Notes: a model not told the origin generated them from the sequence alone. A DNA stretch of 13,720 bases from Oscillospiraceae bacterium (GCA_015064195.1 SVSO01000059.1:1-13720), one strand, 5' to 3'; positions 1-7,044 are shown, counted from the stretch's first letter. Numbers and translations are program-made.

Positions 1-270
1 CGGGCCGTAGATGTGCATCTCATCAAGAGAGCGGGTCTTGCCGTTCTGCAGCCAGTGAAAGAGAAGATGGGGCAGAGCGAGGTAATGATCGTGGTGCATA
101 TGGGTGAAAAATACCCGATCGACCGACAGCAGATCGATGCCCAGCTTTGTCAGATTGTGTCCCAGAAAATAGCCGGTGTCGATGAGATATTTGCCGTTGA
201 TGAGGAAGCCGGAAGCGTCGTTGTCAGCCTGCGGACGGAAGCAGTCTGTGCCGAGAAATGTGATGTTCAT
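1..270 (-). CDS. Metallo-beta-lactamase-fold hydrolase (N-terminal 90 residues, runs off window)
   Basis: Reading the minus strand from an ATG at 270 gives 90 open codons to the window edge. The protein begins MNITFLGTDC, has a LIDTG strand at about residues 29-33, and carries the zinc-ligand signature H57-M-H59-H60-D61-H62 (HxHxDH) followed by ALPHLL. This is the start of a metallo-beta-lactamase superfamily hydrolase, in the style of RNase Z/phosphodiesterase-like members; the substrate cannot be told from this part. The start codon overlaps the stop of the pseudouridine synthase gene (ATGA, 267-270), and an AAGGAG lies about 8 bases upstream inside that gene's end, so translation is probably coupled. 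It is the last visible gene of the minus-strand operon. Superfamily assignment is firm. The C-terminal half, with the remaining metal ligands, is not in view. Confidence 0.85.
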   Translation of the reverse strand, partial: MNITFLGTDCFRPQADNDASGFLINGKYLIDTGYFLGHNLTKLGIDLLSVDRVFFTHMHHDHYLALPHLLFHWLQNGKTRSLDEMHIYGP

Positions 271-1226
271 ACATGAAACTCCTTTAAGAACCAGATTTTA
301 TCCCGATCGACGGTGAAGGACTTCCCGTCGAGATAATCGAGCGCACCGCCCTTGTTTTTGAAGCGGAATTCCAGCCGGCAGGCGTACAGTGCCTGAAATT
401 TGTAGCCGGATTTTTTGTCATCCCGGTTGATGCCGTATTTGCCGTCGCCCAGCAGCGGATGGCCGATGGAGGACATATGGGCGCGGATCTGATGGGTGCG
501 GCCGGTGACAAGCTCCACTTCAATGAGCGACAGATCCCGATTTTCCTCCAGCACGCGGTATTTGGTGATGATCTCCTTGTAGCCCGGACGGGGCGTTGTG
601 ACGATGTCCACCATATTGCTTGCCGCATCCTTGCGAAGCCAGCCGCGGAGGGTGTCGGACTTTCGCGGAAGCTTTCCGTGAACGGCGGCGAGGTAGAATT
701 TTGACAGCTCGTCATTCTTGATCTTTTCATTCATGATCCGCAGTGCCTCCGCATTTTTCGCCGCGATGACGATGCCGCCGGTGTTGCGGTCGATGCGGTT
801 GCAGAGGGCGGGGGCGAAGGACTGCTCGTCTGCGGGATTGTATTCGCCCTTGCGGTAAAGGTAGGCTTTCACATGGCCGATGAGGGTGTTGACCTCCTCC
901 GCATCATCGGAGTGGACGATCAGCCCGGGAACTTTGTCCAGCAGCAGGATATTATCGTCCTCGTAGACGATGGACAGATGGGGCGTCAGCTTCATGAACG
1001 CCTCGTCCACCGCCGTATCCGAGAAGAATTCCTCGGCGATGAACAGCTCCACCGTATCGCCTTCATTCAGGATATAGCCGATCTCGGTGCGTTTTCGGTT
1101 GACCTTGATCTTTTTGGTGCGGATGCACTTGTACATGAGGGATTTCGGAAGCGCTTTGACGGCTTTCGACAGAAATTTATCCAGACGCTGACCTGCGTCG
1201 TTGGTTTTGATCTGCAGTGTACGCAT
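267..1226 (-). CDS. RluA-family 23S rRNA/tRNA pseudouridine synthase (RluC/RluD-like)
   Basis: This 319-residue protein is of normal length for RluA-family enzymes, which isomerise specific uridines in rRNA or tRNA to pseudouridine. An S4 RNA-binding domain is visible at about residues 13-60 (QRLDKFLSKAV, then a KKIKVNRKR strand). The catalytic signature NRIDRNTGG lies at 143-151, with Asp146 as the expected nucleophile. The family motif GRTHQIRAH follows at 242-250, then GHPLLGDGKYG. The order S4 then catalytic domain matches RluC/RluD, but which uridine is modified cannot be read from sequence, so no symbol is given. The start ATG directly abuts the stop of the membrane-protein gene, with a CTGGAG behind it. 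The end overlaps the next gene by four bases. The three genes therefore look like one tightly packed operon. Confidence 0.93.
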   Translation of the reverse strand: MRTLQIKTNDAGQRLDKFLSKAVKALPKSLMYKCIRTKKIKVNRKRTEIGYILNEGDTVELFIAEEFFSDTAVDEAFMKLTPHLSIVYEDDNILLLDKVPGLIVHSDDAEEVNTLIGHVKAYLYRKGEYNPADEQSFAPALCNRIDRNTGGIVIAAKNAEALRIMNEKIKNDELSKFYLAAVHGKLPRKSDTLRGWLRKDAASNMVDIVTTPRPGYKEIITKYRVLEENRDLSLIEVELVTGRTHQIRAHMSSIGHPLLGDGKYGINRDDKKSGYKFQALYACRLEFRFKNKGGALDYLDGKSFTVDRDKIWFLKEFHV

Positions 1227-1586
1227 TTATTTCTCCAGCTTCGTTTTTCGTTTGCGGATGAGTGTGACGATGAGGATGCAGAGAAGGGATGCGGCAAGAT
1301 TCCAGAAGAAGATGCCGTAGCCGATCATGGGCACGAGCCTGTCCCAGCCAGTGATGAAGCGCATGGCGATGTCGCAGGCGAGGATCCCGGCGGCGGACAG
1401 AAGAGGCAGGATCCATTTTGCAAAGGCCGTGCGGCATTTTTTCAGCACCAGCAGCTCGATTCCCACAGTGAGCAGGAGGGGAAGGCTGGCGATGAAGCCG
1501 GACAGCCCGGTGAAGATCAGAAAGGGAAGCGCAAATGCGCCGCTGTCCCATGTGTCGAGAAAGGGTTCAAACAGAACTTCCGGCAT
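1227..1586 (-). CDS. Small integral membrane protein, unknown function
   Basis: This is a 119-residue hydrophobic protein with about three predicted membrane-spanning stretches (roughly residues 18-47, 57-78 and 86-110). The tail is positively charged (RKRKTKLEK), which by the positive-inside rule should be cytoplasmic. I do not recognise a family. The start at 1586 is preceded by AAAGGATG at a suitable distance and by a good promoter (1618-1646), which supports it as a real gene despite its small size. It is the first gene of the minus-strand operon. Its stop sits directly beside the start of the pseudouridine synthase gene. Nothing in the neighbours suggests a role beyond co-expression. It could be a conserved lineage-specific membrane protein. 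Confidence 0.7.
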   Translation of the reverse strand: MPEVLFEPFLDTWDSGAFALPFLIFTGLSGFIASLPLLLTVGIELLVLKKCRTAFAKWILPLLSAAGILACDIAMRFITGWDRLVPMIGYGIFFWNLAASLLCILIVTLIRKRKTKLEK

Positions 1587-1617
1587 CGTCTCACATCCTT
1601 TCGGTTACAGTGATTCC

Positions 1618-1646
1618 AGTATAGCACAAAAATGTGAATAAATCAA
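1618..1646 (-). promoter_or_regulatory. Promoter of the minus-strand operon
   Basis: On the minus strand a TTGATT -35 box (1641-1646) and a TATACT -10 box (1618-1623) are separated by exactly 17 bases. Transcription would start near 1611, about 25 bases before the membrane-protein ATG. The spacer includes a short inverted repeat, CACAAAAATGTG (1625-1636). This may be an operator, but it is too short to call. Confidence 0.75.
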
Positions 1647-1702
1647 GAGATTTACCGGCAGTAAGCTTTCGGGCGAAAATGCGGAAACCGCAGAAAATGG
1701 TG

Positions 1703-1731
1703 TTGCAATCTACGGAAAAATGTGGTATAAT
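1703..1731 (+). promoter_or_regulatory. Promoter of the 288-residue orphan gene
   Basis: TTGCAA (1703-1708) and a perfect TATAAT (1726-1731) are spaced by 17 bases. The predicted start of transcription is near 1738, giving a leader of about 38 bases. The region between the two divergent promoters (1647-1702) shows no other clear element. Confidence 0.85.
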
Positions 1732-1775
1732 GGTTCAGGAATAAAATGCTGTCGTGAAAAGGATGGTTATGCACA

Positions 1776-2642
1776 ATGAAGATCAGACAGGTCGCAAAAA
1801 TGGATTTTTCGGCGCAGGACGGCGCATTCTGGGGCGATTATATGTTCCGCTTCACCGCATGGGGACATGGCCGCGTGTACGACGCAAGGCCGCTGGATGC
1901 GGAGGGCGGAGATCTGCCCCTCATCGGCGAATTTGACATAAAAAAATCCGAGCCGCTGGTTCCGCATTTCAATGCAGTGGTGTTCGGCAATGAATATTTC
2001 GATCCGGCGGACGAATTTCCGCTGCTGTATGCCAACATCTACAACAATTACGCAAAGGCGGAGGATCGGCTGGAGGGCACGTGCTGTGTCTATCGCCTCA
2101 CACGGAGCGGCACGGAATTTGAAATGACGCTGGTGCAGGTCATCCGCGTGGGCTTTACGGAGGACAAAACGCTCTGGAAATCCGACGGAGAGACGCCGGA
2201 TGTGCGTCCCTACGGCAACTTCGTCATCGATACCGACAAGAGCCTGCTCCACGCATTTGTCATGCGGGATGCATCGCATACGACCCGCTATTTTACTTTC
2301 AAACTGCCGAAGCTGGCGGACGGCGTGATGTCAGAGGAATACGGCGTCAGAGTGGTCACGCTGGAGCAGGATGACATCCTCGATCAGTTTGATACGGACT
2401 ACCACCTGTTCATTCAGGGCGCGTGCTGTCATGAGGGGAAGATCTACTCCTCCGAGGGCTTCAACGCGGATGTACCGCCCAGCCTGCGTGTCATCGATCC
2501 GGCGGCACATCGTCAGCTCTGCGCGGTGAATTTAGTGGAGCTTGGCTATACTGTGGAAGCGGAGTGGATCGACTTCCGCCATGGAATCTGCTGCTACAGC
2601 GATGCCCACGGAACCATCTACGAGGTGGATTTCGAGCTGTAA
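1776..2642 (+). CDS. Hypothetical protein, 288 residues, beta-rich
   Basis: The start ATG at 1776 has AAAAGGATGG about 10 bases upstream and follows a consensus promoter, so this is a real and probably well-transcribed gene. I do not recognise the family. No signal peptide or membrane segment is seen, so it should be cytoplasmic. The sequence is rich in alternating hydrophobic and aromatic strands and in turns such as SDAHGTIYEVDF and HEGKIYSSEGF. That pattern is reminiscent of beta-propeller blades, but I could not establish a repeat period. Four cysteine-containing spots (a CC pair near residue 100, another in GACCH, one in QLCAV and a CC near the C terminus) are notable. It is monocistronic: the neighbouring operon is divergent and pgk has its own promoters. 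No obvious terminator follows it. Confidence 0.75.
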   Translation: MKIRQVAKMDFSAQDGAFWGDYMFRFTAWGHGRVYDARPLDAEGGDLPLIGEFDIKKSEPLVPHFNAVVFGNEYFDPADEFPLLYANIYNNYAKAEDRLEGTCCVYRLTRSGTEFEMTLVQVIRVGFTEDKTLWKSDGETPDVRPYGNFVIDTDKSLLHAFVMRDASHTTRYFTFKLPKLADGVMSEEYGVRVVTLEQDDILDQFDTDYHLFIQGACCHEGKIYSSEGFNADVPPSLRVIDPAAHRQLCAVNLVELGYTVEAEWIDFRHGICCYSDAHGTIYEVDFEL

Positions 2643-2732
2643 GCCAAAATAGCGTGAAATCACCACGTCAAAATGACTACTGGACGGAAAAATGTGGGTA
2701 AAAATTTGTGATAAACCGAAAAAATTCAAAAA

Positions 2733-2750
2733 TTGATGATTATTTCACAA
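2733..2750 (+). promoter_or_regulatory. Candidate Rex-type operator upstream of pgk
   Basis: The 18 bases have the layout of a Rex site (TTGTTAA-N4-TTAACAA or TTGTGAA-N4-TTCACAA). The left half TTGATGA matches the first form at 5 of 7 positions. The right half TTCACAA matches it at 6 of 7 and the second form at all 7. The site lies just upstream of the pgk -10 boxes, where a repressor would block polymerase. Rex senses NADH/NAD and is known to control fermentation and some glycolytic genes in Clostridia. The palindrome is imperfect, so this is a suggestion only. Confidence 0.3.
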
Positions 2751-2757
2751 AATTGTG

Positions 2758-2786
2758 TTGATATAATGGAACAGTTGTGATAAAAT
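2758..2786 (+). promoter_or_regulatory. Overlapping promoters of the pgk-tpiA operon
   Basis: Two overlapping signals are seen. One is an extended -10, TGATATAAT (2759-2767), without a good -35. The other is TTGATA (2758-2763) spaced 17 bases from TAAAAT (2781-2786), itself preceded by TG at -15. The second gives a leader of about 55 bases. The use of two starts would fit a highly expressed glycolytic operon. Confidence 0.7.
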
Positions 2787-2846
2787 ATAGGATGGCAAAC
2801 TGAAATCCCAATATAATGCAAAATATTTTTCATGAGGTGAAAAACG

Positions 2847-4142
2847 ATGTATAACAAGAAATCCGTAGAAGATATCGCGGTTGCCGGCAAGAAGGTTCTC
2901 TGCCGCTGCGATTTCAACGTTCCCGTGAAGGATGGCGTCATCACCGACGACAAGCGTATCGTCGGCGCAATGAAGACCATCCAGTATCTCATCGACAATG
3001 GCGCAAAGGTCATCCTCTGCTCCCACATGGGCAGACCCCACAACGTCCTCGATGCTGAGCTGAAGCTGGACAAGAAGGAAAAGAAGAAGCTGGAGGCAAT
3101 GCCCGCAGAGGAGCAGGAGGCTGCAAAGGCCGCTATGCTCGAAAAGGCAAAGGGCGATATCACCAAGCTTTCCCTCAAGATCGTTGCTGACGATCTGATC
3201 AAGAAGGGCATCAATGTTACCCTCGCAAAGGACGTTGTAGGCCCCGATGCACAGGCTAAGGCTGCCGCTCTGAAGGACGGCGAGGTTCTGCTTCTCGAAA
3301 ACGTCCGCTTCCATGCAGCGGAGGAAAAGAACGATCCCGAATTCGCAAAGGCTATGGCTTCCCTCGCTGACATCTACGTCAACGATGCATTCGGCACCGC
3401 ACACCGCGCTCACGCTTCCACCGCAGGTGTAGCAGATTATCTTGAGACTGCTGTATGCGGCTACCTCATCCAGAAGGAAATCGAGATCATGGGCAAGGCT
3501 CTTGAGGATCCGGTTCGTCCCTTCGTCTCCATCCTCGGCGGCGCAAAGGTTTCCGACAAGATCGGCGTTATCAACAGCCTGCTTGAAAAGTGCGACACCA
3601 TCATCATCGGCGGCGGTATGGCTTACACCTTCTTCAAGGCTATGGGCAACCCCATCGGTACTTCCATCTGCGAATACGACAAGCTTGACCTGGCTCTCGA
3701 GATCATGCAGAAGGCAAAGGAAAAGGGCGTCAACCTCCTTCTCCCCGTTGACAACGTGATCGCTCGTGAGTACAAGGAAGACGCAACCTTCATGCGCATC
3801 TACTCCGACTCCATTCCGGACGGCTGGATGGGTCTTGACATCGGCGAAAAGACTCAGGAGCTTTACTCCAAGTCCCTCATCGGCGCAGGCACCGTTATCT
3901 GGAACGGCCCGATGGGTGTATCCGAATGGGAGCATTTCGCAGGCGGCACCAAGGCTGTTGCCAAGGCAATCGCTGAGTCCGGCGCGATCTCCATCATCGG
4001 CGGCGGCGACTCTGCAGCAGCAGTCGAGACTCTCGGCTACGCTGACAAGATGACCCACGTTTCCACCGGCGGCGGCGCATCTCTCGAATTCCTCGAGGGT
4101 CTGGAGCTTCCCGGCATCGCTTGCCTCAACGAGAAGGAATAA
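2847..4142 (+). CDS. pgk: Phosphoglycerate kinase with an internal insertion
   Basis: This enzyme transfers phosphate between 1,3-bisphosphoglycerate and ADP in glycolysis, in the cytoplasm. The family signatures are clear: substrate-binding RCDFNVP (20-26), HMGRP (60-64), LLLENVRFH (148-156), [13 protein letters not shown] (179-191), [11 protein letters not shown] (231-241), WNGPMGV (352-358), GGGDSAA (385-391) and [13 protein letters not shown] (406-418). The length is 431 residues, against about 395 usual for bacteria. The surplus is a Lys/Glu/Ala-rich stretch at about 68-106 between the GRP motif and the SL motif (109-110), where most family members have under ten residues. All active-site residues remain, so it should be active. 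The start has GAGGTG about 6 bases upstream. Codon choice is strongly biased, as expected for a highly expressed gene. tpiA follows on the same transcript; no gap or gpm gene is adjacent. Confidence 0.98.
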   Translation: MYNKKSVEDIAVAGKKVLCRCDFNVPVKDGVITDDKRIVGAMKTIQYLIDNGAKVILCSHMGRPHNVLDAELKLDKKEKKKLEAMPAEEQEAAKAAMLEKAKGDITKLSLKIVADDLIKKGINVTLAKDVVGPDAQAKAAALKDGEVLLLENVRFHAAEEKNDPEFAKAMASLADIYVNDAFGTAHRAHASTAGVADYLETAVCGYLIQKEIEIMGKALEDPVRPFVSILGGAKVSDKIGVINSLLEKCDTIIIGGGMAYTFFKAMGNPIGTSICEYDKLDLALEIMQKAKEKGVNLLLPVDNVIAREYKEDATFMRIYSDSIPDGWMGLDIGEKTQELYSKSLIGAGTVIWNGPMGVSEWEHFAGGTKAVAKAIAESGAISIIGGGDSAAAVETLGYADKMTHVSTGGGASLEFLEGLELPGIACLNEKE

Positions 4143-4163
4143 TCACAGAAATAAATCCGGTAG

Positions 4164-4183
4164 GGCGGGGGCTTGCTCCCGCC
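4164..4183 (+). repeat. REP-like GC-rich hairpin between pgk and tpiA
   Basis: GGCGGG...CCCGCC forms an eight-pair stem (one G-U) with a CTTG loop, preceded by CCGGTAG. There is no T-run after it, so it is not a normal terminator. It resembles the short GTAGGGGCGG...CCGCCC palindromes that are dispersed between genes in gut Clostridia (from memory of that genome class). It may stabilise the pgk mRNA end or tune the pgk:tpiA ratio. Confidence 0.6.
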
Positions 4184-4209
4184 GTGCCTGTTGAAAGGAA
4201 GTAATAAAA

Positions 4210-4980
4210 ATGAATAAGGCTACCCGTAAAACCGTTATCGCCGGCAACTGGAAGATGAATATGACCCCCTCCGCGACCACCGCTTTCATGAAGGAGCTTG
4301 CTCCCATGGTGGCAGGCAAGGACGGATGCGACATCGTGCTGTGCGTTCCGTTCGTTGACATCGCGGCCGCTGTTGAGGCAACCAAGGGCACCAACATCAA
4401 GATCGGCGCGGAAAACGTACATTTCAAGGCTTCCGGTGCATACACCGGCGAGATCTCGGCTGAAATGCTCACCGAGTGCGGCGTTGAATATGTGGTGATC
4501 GGCCACTCCGAGCGCCGTCAGTATTTCGGCGAGACGGATCAGACCGTCAACCTCCGCACCCTCGCGGCTGTCAACGCAGGTCTCACCGCCATCGTCTGCG
4601 TCGGCGAAACGCTGGAGCAGAGAGAGCTTGGCTACACCGAGACGCTGCTCAAGTATCAGACCAAGATGGCGCTCACCAATGTGAAGCCGGAACAGCTGAA
4701 GAATATCATCATCGCATACGAGCCTGTATGGGCCATCGGCACCGGCGTGACTGCAACCGCAGATCAGGCGGACGAGGGCAACGGCTTCGTTCGCGCGGCA
4801 GTTGCTGAAATGTTCGGCGCAGAGGCTGCTGAGGCTGTCACCGTTCAGTACGGCGGCTCCATGAATGCCAAGAACGCGGCTGAACTGCTGTCCAAGGTCA
4901 ACGTAGACGGCGGACTCATCGGCGGCGCATCCCTCAAGACCGCTGATTTCACCGTGATCGTGGACGCGGCTCAGGCATAA
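4210..4980 (+). CDS. tpiA: Triose-phosphate isomerase
   Basis: It interconverts dihydroxyacetone phosphate and glyceraldehyde 3-phosphate in glycolysis; the active form is normally a cytoplasmic dimer. All catalytic parts are present: GNWKMN with Asn13 and Lys15, the electrophile His99 in IGHSERR, the base Glu171 in AYEPVW, the mobile loop WAIGTG (174-179), and the phosphate-binding YGGSMN (214-219). Length 256 is normal. The loop's C-terminal hinge reads VTA instead of the common KTA, a tolerated but less usual variant. The start has GAAAGGAAG about 7 bases upstream. It is cotranscribed with pgk, 67 bases behind it, with a GC hairpin in the gap. A strong hairpin closes the operon directly after the stop. 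Confidence 0.98.
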   Translation: MNKATRKTVIAGNWKMNMTPSATTAFMKELAPMVAGKDGCDIVLCVPFVDIAAAVEATKGTNIKIGAENVHFKASGAYTGEISAEMLTECGVEYVVIGHSERRQYFGETDQTVNLRTLAAVNAGLTAIVCVGETLEQRELGYTETLLKYQTKMALTNVKPEQLKNIIIAYEPVWAIGTGVTATADQADEGNGFVRAAVAEMFGAEAAEAVTVQYGGSMNAKNAAELLSKVNVDGGLIGGASLKTADFTVIVDAAQA

Positions 4981-4995
4981 GCTGTGATAAAACCG

Positions 4996-5023
4996 AGAAA
5001 AGTTCCCGCAAGGGAACTTTTCT
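4996..5023 (+). terminator. Hairpin terminator after tpiA
   Basis: A perfect 12-pair stem, AGAAAAGTTCCC/GGGAACTTTTCT, with a GCAA (GNRA) tetraloop. The T-richness is inside the 3' arm (CTTTTCT) rather than in a long trailing run, and the A-rich 5' arm would make it act on both strands. It lies 15 bases after tpiA and only 9 bases before the permease ATG, so it may also attenuate or set the level of the downstream pair. Confidence 0.75.
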
Positions 5024-5032
5024 GATATAACC

Positions 5033-5914
5033 ATGAAATATATCTTTTTCGCATTACTTGCGGCGGTGCTGTACGCATTGAATGCGCCGTTTTCCAAGCT
5101 GCTGCTGGCTGAGCTTCCACCGGCGGCAATGGCTGGGCTTCTCTATCTCGGTGCCGGCATCGGCATGGCGGCGGTAGGACTTGCGGGCAGGCTCGGCGGC
5201 AGAAAGCAGACGGAGAAGCCGCTGGAACGCACGGATTTTCCCTATGTGCTGGCCATGATCCTTCTCGACATCGCCGCGCCCATTCTGCTGATGCTGGGAC
5301 TTTCCCGCACCAGCGCGGCCGCCGCATCTCTGCTGAATAATTTTGAGATCGTTGCCACCTCCCTCATCGCTCTTGCAGTGTTCCGGGAGAAGCTCTCCCC
5401 GCGGCTTTGGGCGGCCATCGGACTTGTGACCATCTCCTGCGCACTTCTGTCGGCGGAGGATGTGATCCTCGGCGGCGAAACGCTGGAGTTTTCTGCCGGA
5501 TCGCTGTTTGTGCTGGGGGCGTGCATCTGCTGGGGAATTGAGAACAACTGCACCGGAAAGCTGTCGGAAAAGGATCCGCTTCAGGTCGTGGTGGTCAAGG
5601 GCATCTTCTCCGGCATCGGCTCACTCGTGACCGCGTGGCTCACGGGCGAGACGATCCCGCTGACCCTGTCGATCATCGGTGCGCTCATCCTCGGCTTTGT
5701 GGCATACGGATTGAGCATTTATTTCTATGTCAGCGCACAGCGGGGCCTTGGCGCGGCGAAAACCTCCGCCTATTACGCTGTTGCGCCGTTTGTGGGAAGC
5801 GGGATATCTCTGGTGCTTTACCGAGAGATCCCGTCCATCATCTTCCTCGGCGCACTGGCCGTTATGATCGCGGGAACGGTGCTGGCATCTGAGCCGGAAA
5901 GGAGTCCGAAATGA
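5033..5914 (+). CDS. EamA/DMT-superfamily permease
   Basis: This 293-residue protein is almost entirely hydrophobic and shows about ten membrane segments in two similar halves, typical of drug/metabolite transporters of the EamA family. It opens MKYIFFALLAAVLYALNAPF, and each half ends with the usual glycine/alanine-rich helices (SRTSAAAASLLNNFEIV; LGAAKTSAYYAVAPFVGSG). The substrate cannot be told; relatives export amino acids or other small metabolites. The ATG at 5033 matches the family's N terminus, but no ribosome binding site is found at the normal distance: the only candidate, AAGGGA (5010-5015), is 17 bases away and buried in the preceding hairpin. No promoter is visible either, so it may depend on read-through from tpiA. 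Its TGA overlaps the mnmA start (ATGA), so the two are translationally coupled. Confidence 0.93.
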   Translation: MKYIFFALLAAVLYALNAPFSKLLLAELPPAAMAGLLYLGAGIGMAAVGLAGRLGGRKQTEKPLERTDFPYVLAMILLDIAAPILLMLGLSRTSAAAASLLNNFEIVATSLIALAVFREKLSPRLWAAIGLVTISCALLSAEDVILGGETLEFSAGSLFVLGACICWGIENNCTGKLSEKDPLQVVVVKGIFSGIGSLVTAWLTGETIPLTLSIIGALILGFVAYGLSIYFYVSAQRGLGAAKTSAYYAVAPFVGSGISLVLYREIPSIIFLGALAVMIAGTVLASEPERSPK

Positions 5915-6984
5915 AAGATCGAATACTTGTTGCCATGAGCGGCGGCGTTGACAGCTCAGTGGCGGCTTATCTCATAAAATCCCAGGGACTGGATGCAGTG
6001 GGCGTGACCCTCAAGCTGTTCTCCAATGAGGACATCGAGCTTGACCGGGATAAGACCTGCTGTTCGCTGTCCGATGCGGAGGACGCACGCAGTGTGGCGA
6101 CCCGCCTCGGCATGGAGCATCATGTGTTCAATTTCAGCGACGGCTTCAAGGAGAACGTCATCGACCGCTTCATCGACACCTACAAATCCGGCGGCACGCC
6201 CAATCCCTGCATCGACTGCAACCGCTTCATCAAATGGCGGCAGCTCCTCACCCGCGCCGATCTGATGGAATGCAGTCATATCGCCACCGGACACTATGCG
6301 CGCATCAGGCAGTCGGAATCGGGCAGAATGCTGCTCATGCGCTCCGCCGATCCGACGAAGGATCAGACCTACGTGCTGTGGGCGCTGACACAGGAACAGC
6401 TGGCCCGCACGATCCTTCCCCTCGGCGGCATGACCAAGGATGAGGTGCGCGAGATCGCCGAATCCCAAGGCTTTCTCAATGCGGACAAGCCGGACAGTCA
6501 GGACATCTGCTTTGTACCCGACGGCGATTATGCCGGCTTCATCGAGCGGTATACCGGCGAGATCCCGAAGCCGGGCGATTTTATCGATGCGGACGGCAAT
6601 GTGCTGGGCCGGCATCGCGGCATCATCCGCTATACCGTGGGCCAGCGCAAGGGACTGGGGCTTGCCATGGGACGGCCGGTGTTCGTCACGGGCATCCGCC
6701 CCGCCGACAATACGGTGGTCATCGGCGATGAGCCGGCACTGTTCCGCCGGGAGCTTACCGCACATGACATCAATCTCATCGCCGCAGCAAGAATCGACAG
6801 CCCCATGCGGGTCAGCGCGAAGATCCGCTACGGCAAAAGAGAAGCACCCGCTACGGTGGAGCAGACCGGCGAAGATTCCCTCCGCGTGGTATTCGATGAG
6901 CCTCAGCGCGCCATCACCCGCGGTCAGTCGCTGGTGCTGTATGACGGCGATGTGGTCATCGGCGGCGGCATCATCGACGGCTGA
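5911..6984 (+). CDS. mnmA: tRNA-specific 2-thiouridylase MnmA
   Basis: MnmA adenylates and thiolates U34 of tRNA-Lys, -Glu and -Gln to give 2-thiouridine, using sulfur relayed from a cysteine desulfurase. The PP-loop SGGVDSS is at 10-16. The catalytic cysteine is Cys100 in GGTPNPCIDCN, and its partner is Cys200 in DSQDICF, matching the pair known in E. coli MnmA. Other family motifs are CCSLSDAEDA (50-59), ATGHYARI (125-132) and YTVGQRKGLG (241-250). The C-terminal beta-barrel domain is complete, and 357 residues is the normal length. AAAGGAG lies 7 bases before the ATG, inside the permease gene. A partner desulfurase gene, often adjacent in Clostridia, is not in this window. Confidence 0.97.
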   Translation: MKDRILVAMSGGVDSSVAAYLIKSQGLDAVGVTLKLFSNEDIELDRDKTCCSLSDAEDARSVATRLGMEHHVFNFSDGFKENVIDRFIDTYKSGGTPNPCIDCNRFIKWRQLLTRADLMECSHIATGHYARIRQSESGRMLLMRSADPTKDQTYVLWALTQEQLARTILPLGGMTKDEVREIAESQGFLNADKPDSQDICFVPDGDYAGFIERYTGEIPKPGDFIDADGNVLGRHRGIIRYTVGQRKGLGLAMGRPVFVTGIRPADNTVVIGDEPALFRRELTAHDINLIAAARIDSPMRVSAKIRYGKREAPATVEQTGEDSLRVVFDEPQRAITRGQSLVLYDGDVVIGGGIIDG

Positions 6985-7015
6985 AAAAATATTTCGGAAA
7001 AAATCGCCTGCACTA

Positions 7016-7044
7016 TTGCAAAACGTGCCGGATTTTGGTATAAT
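7016..7044 (+). promoter_or_regulatory. Promoter of the HAD hydrolase-aspS operon
   Basis: TTGCAA (7016-7021) and TATAAT (7039-7044) are separated by 17 bases, almost the same layout as the promoter at 1703-1731. The expected leader is about 37 bases. No terminator hairpin is visible between mnmA and this promoter. Confidence 0.85.

Noticed and set aside
13..276. 87-residue plus-strand ORF
   Set aside because: It is the antisense of the metallo-beta-lactamase gene, whose HxHxDH motif and coupled start on the minus strand are far stronger evidence.
873..1613. 246-residue plus-strand ORF across the pseudouridine synthase and membrane genes
   Set aside because: Antisense frame kept open by GC-rich codon bias; low-complexity, no ribosome binding site, spans two real genes.
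1625..1636. CACAAAAATGTG inverted repeat within the minus-strand promoter
   Set aside because: Four-base arms are too short to claim an operator.
1712..2697. Exact 14-base repeat ACGGAAAAATGTGG at 1712-1725 and 2684-2697 flanking the orphan gene
   Set aside because: One 14-base match is about what chance allows in a window of this size, more so in AT-rich intergenic DNA; no other sign of a mobile element boundary.
2745..4058. 437-residue minus-strand ORF opposite pgk
   Set aside because: Shadow of the strongly codon-biased pgk gene; cysteine/leucine-rich sequence with no family features.
4164..4183. Terminator reading of the pgk-tpiA hairpin
   Set aside because: No T-run follows, and tpiA has no promoter of its own after it; the REP-like reading fits better.
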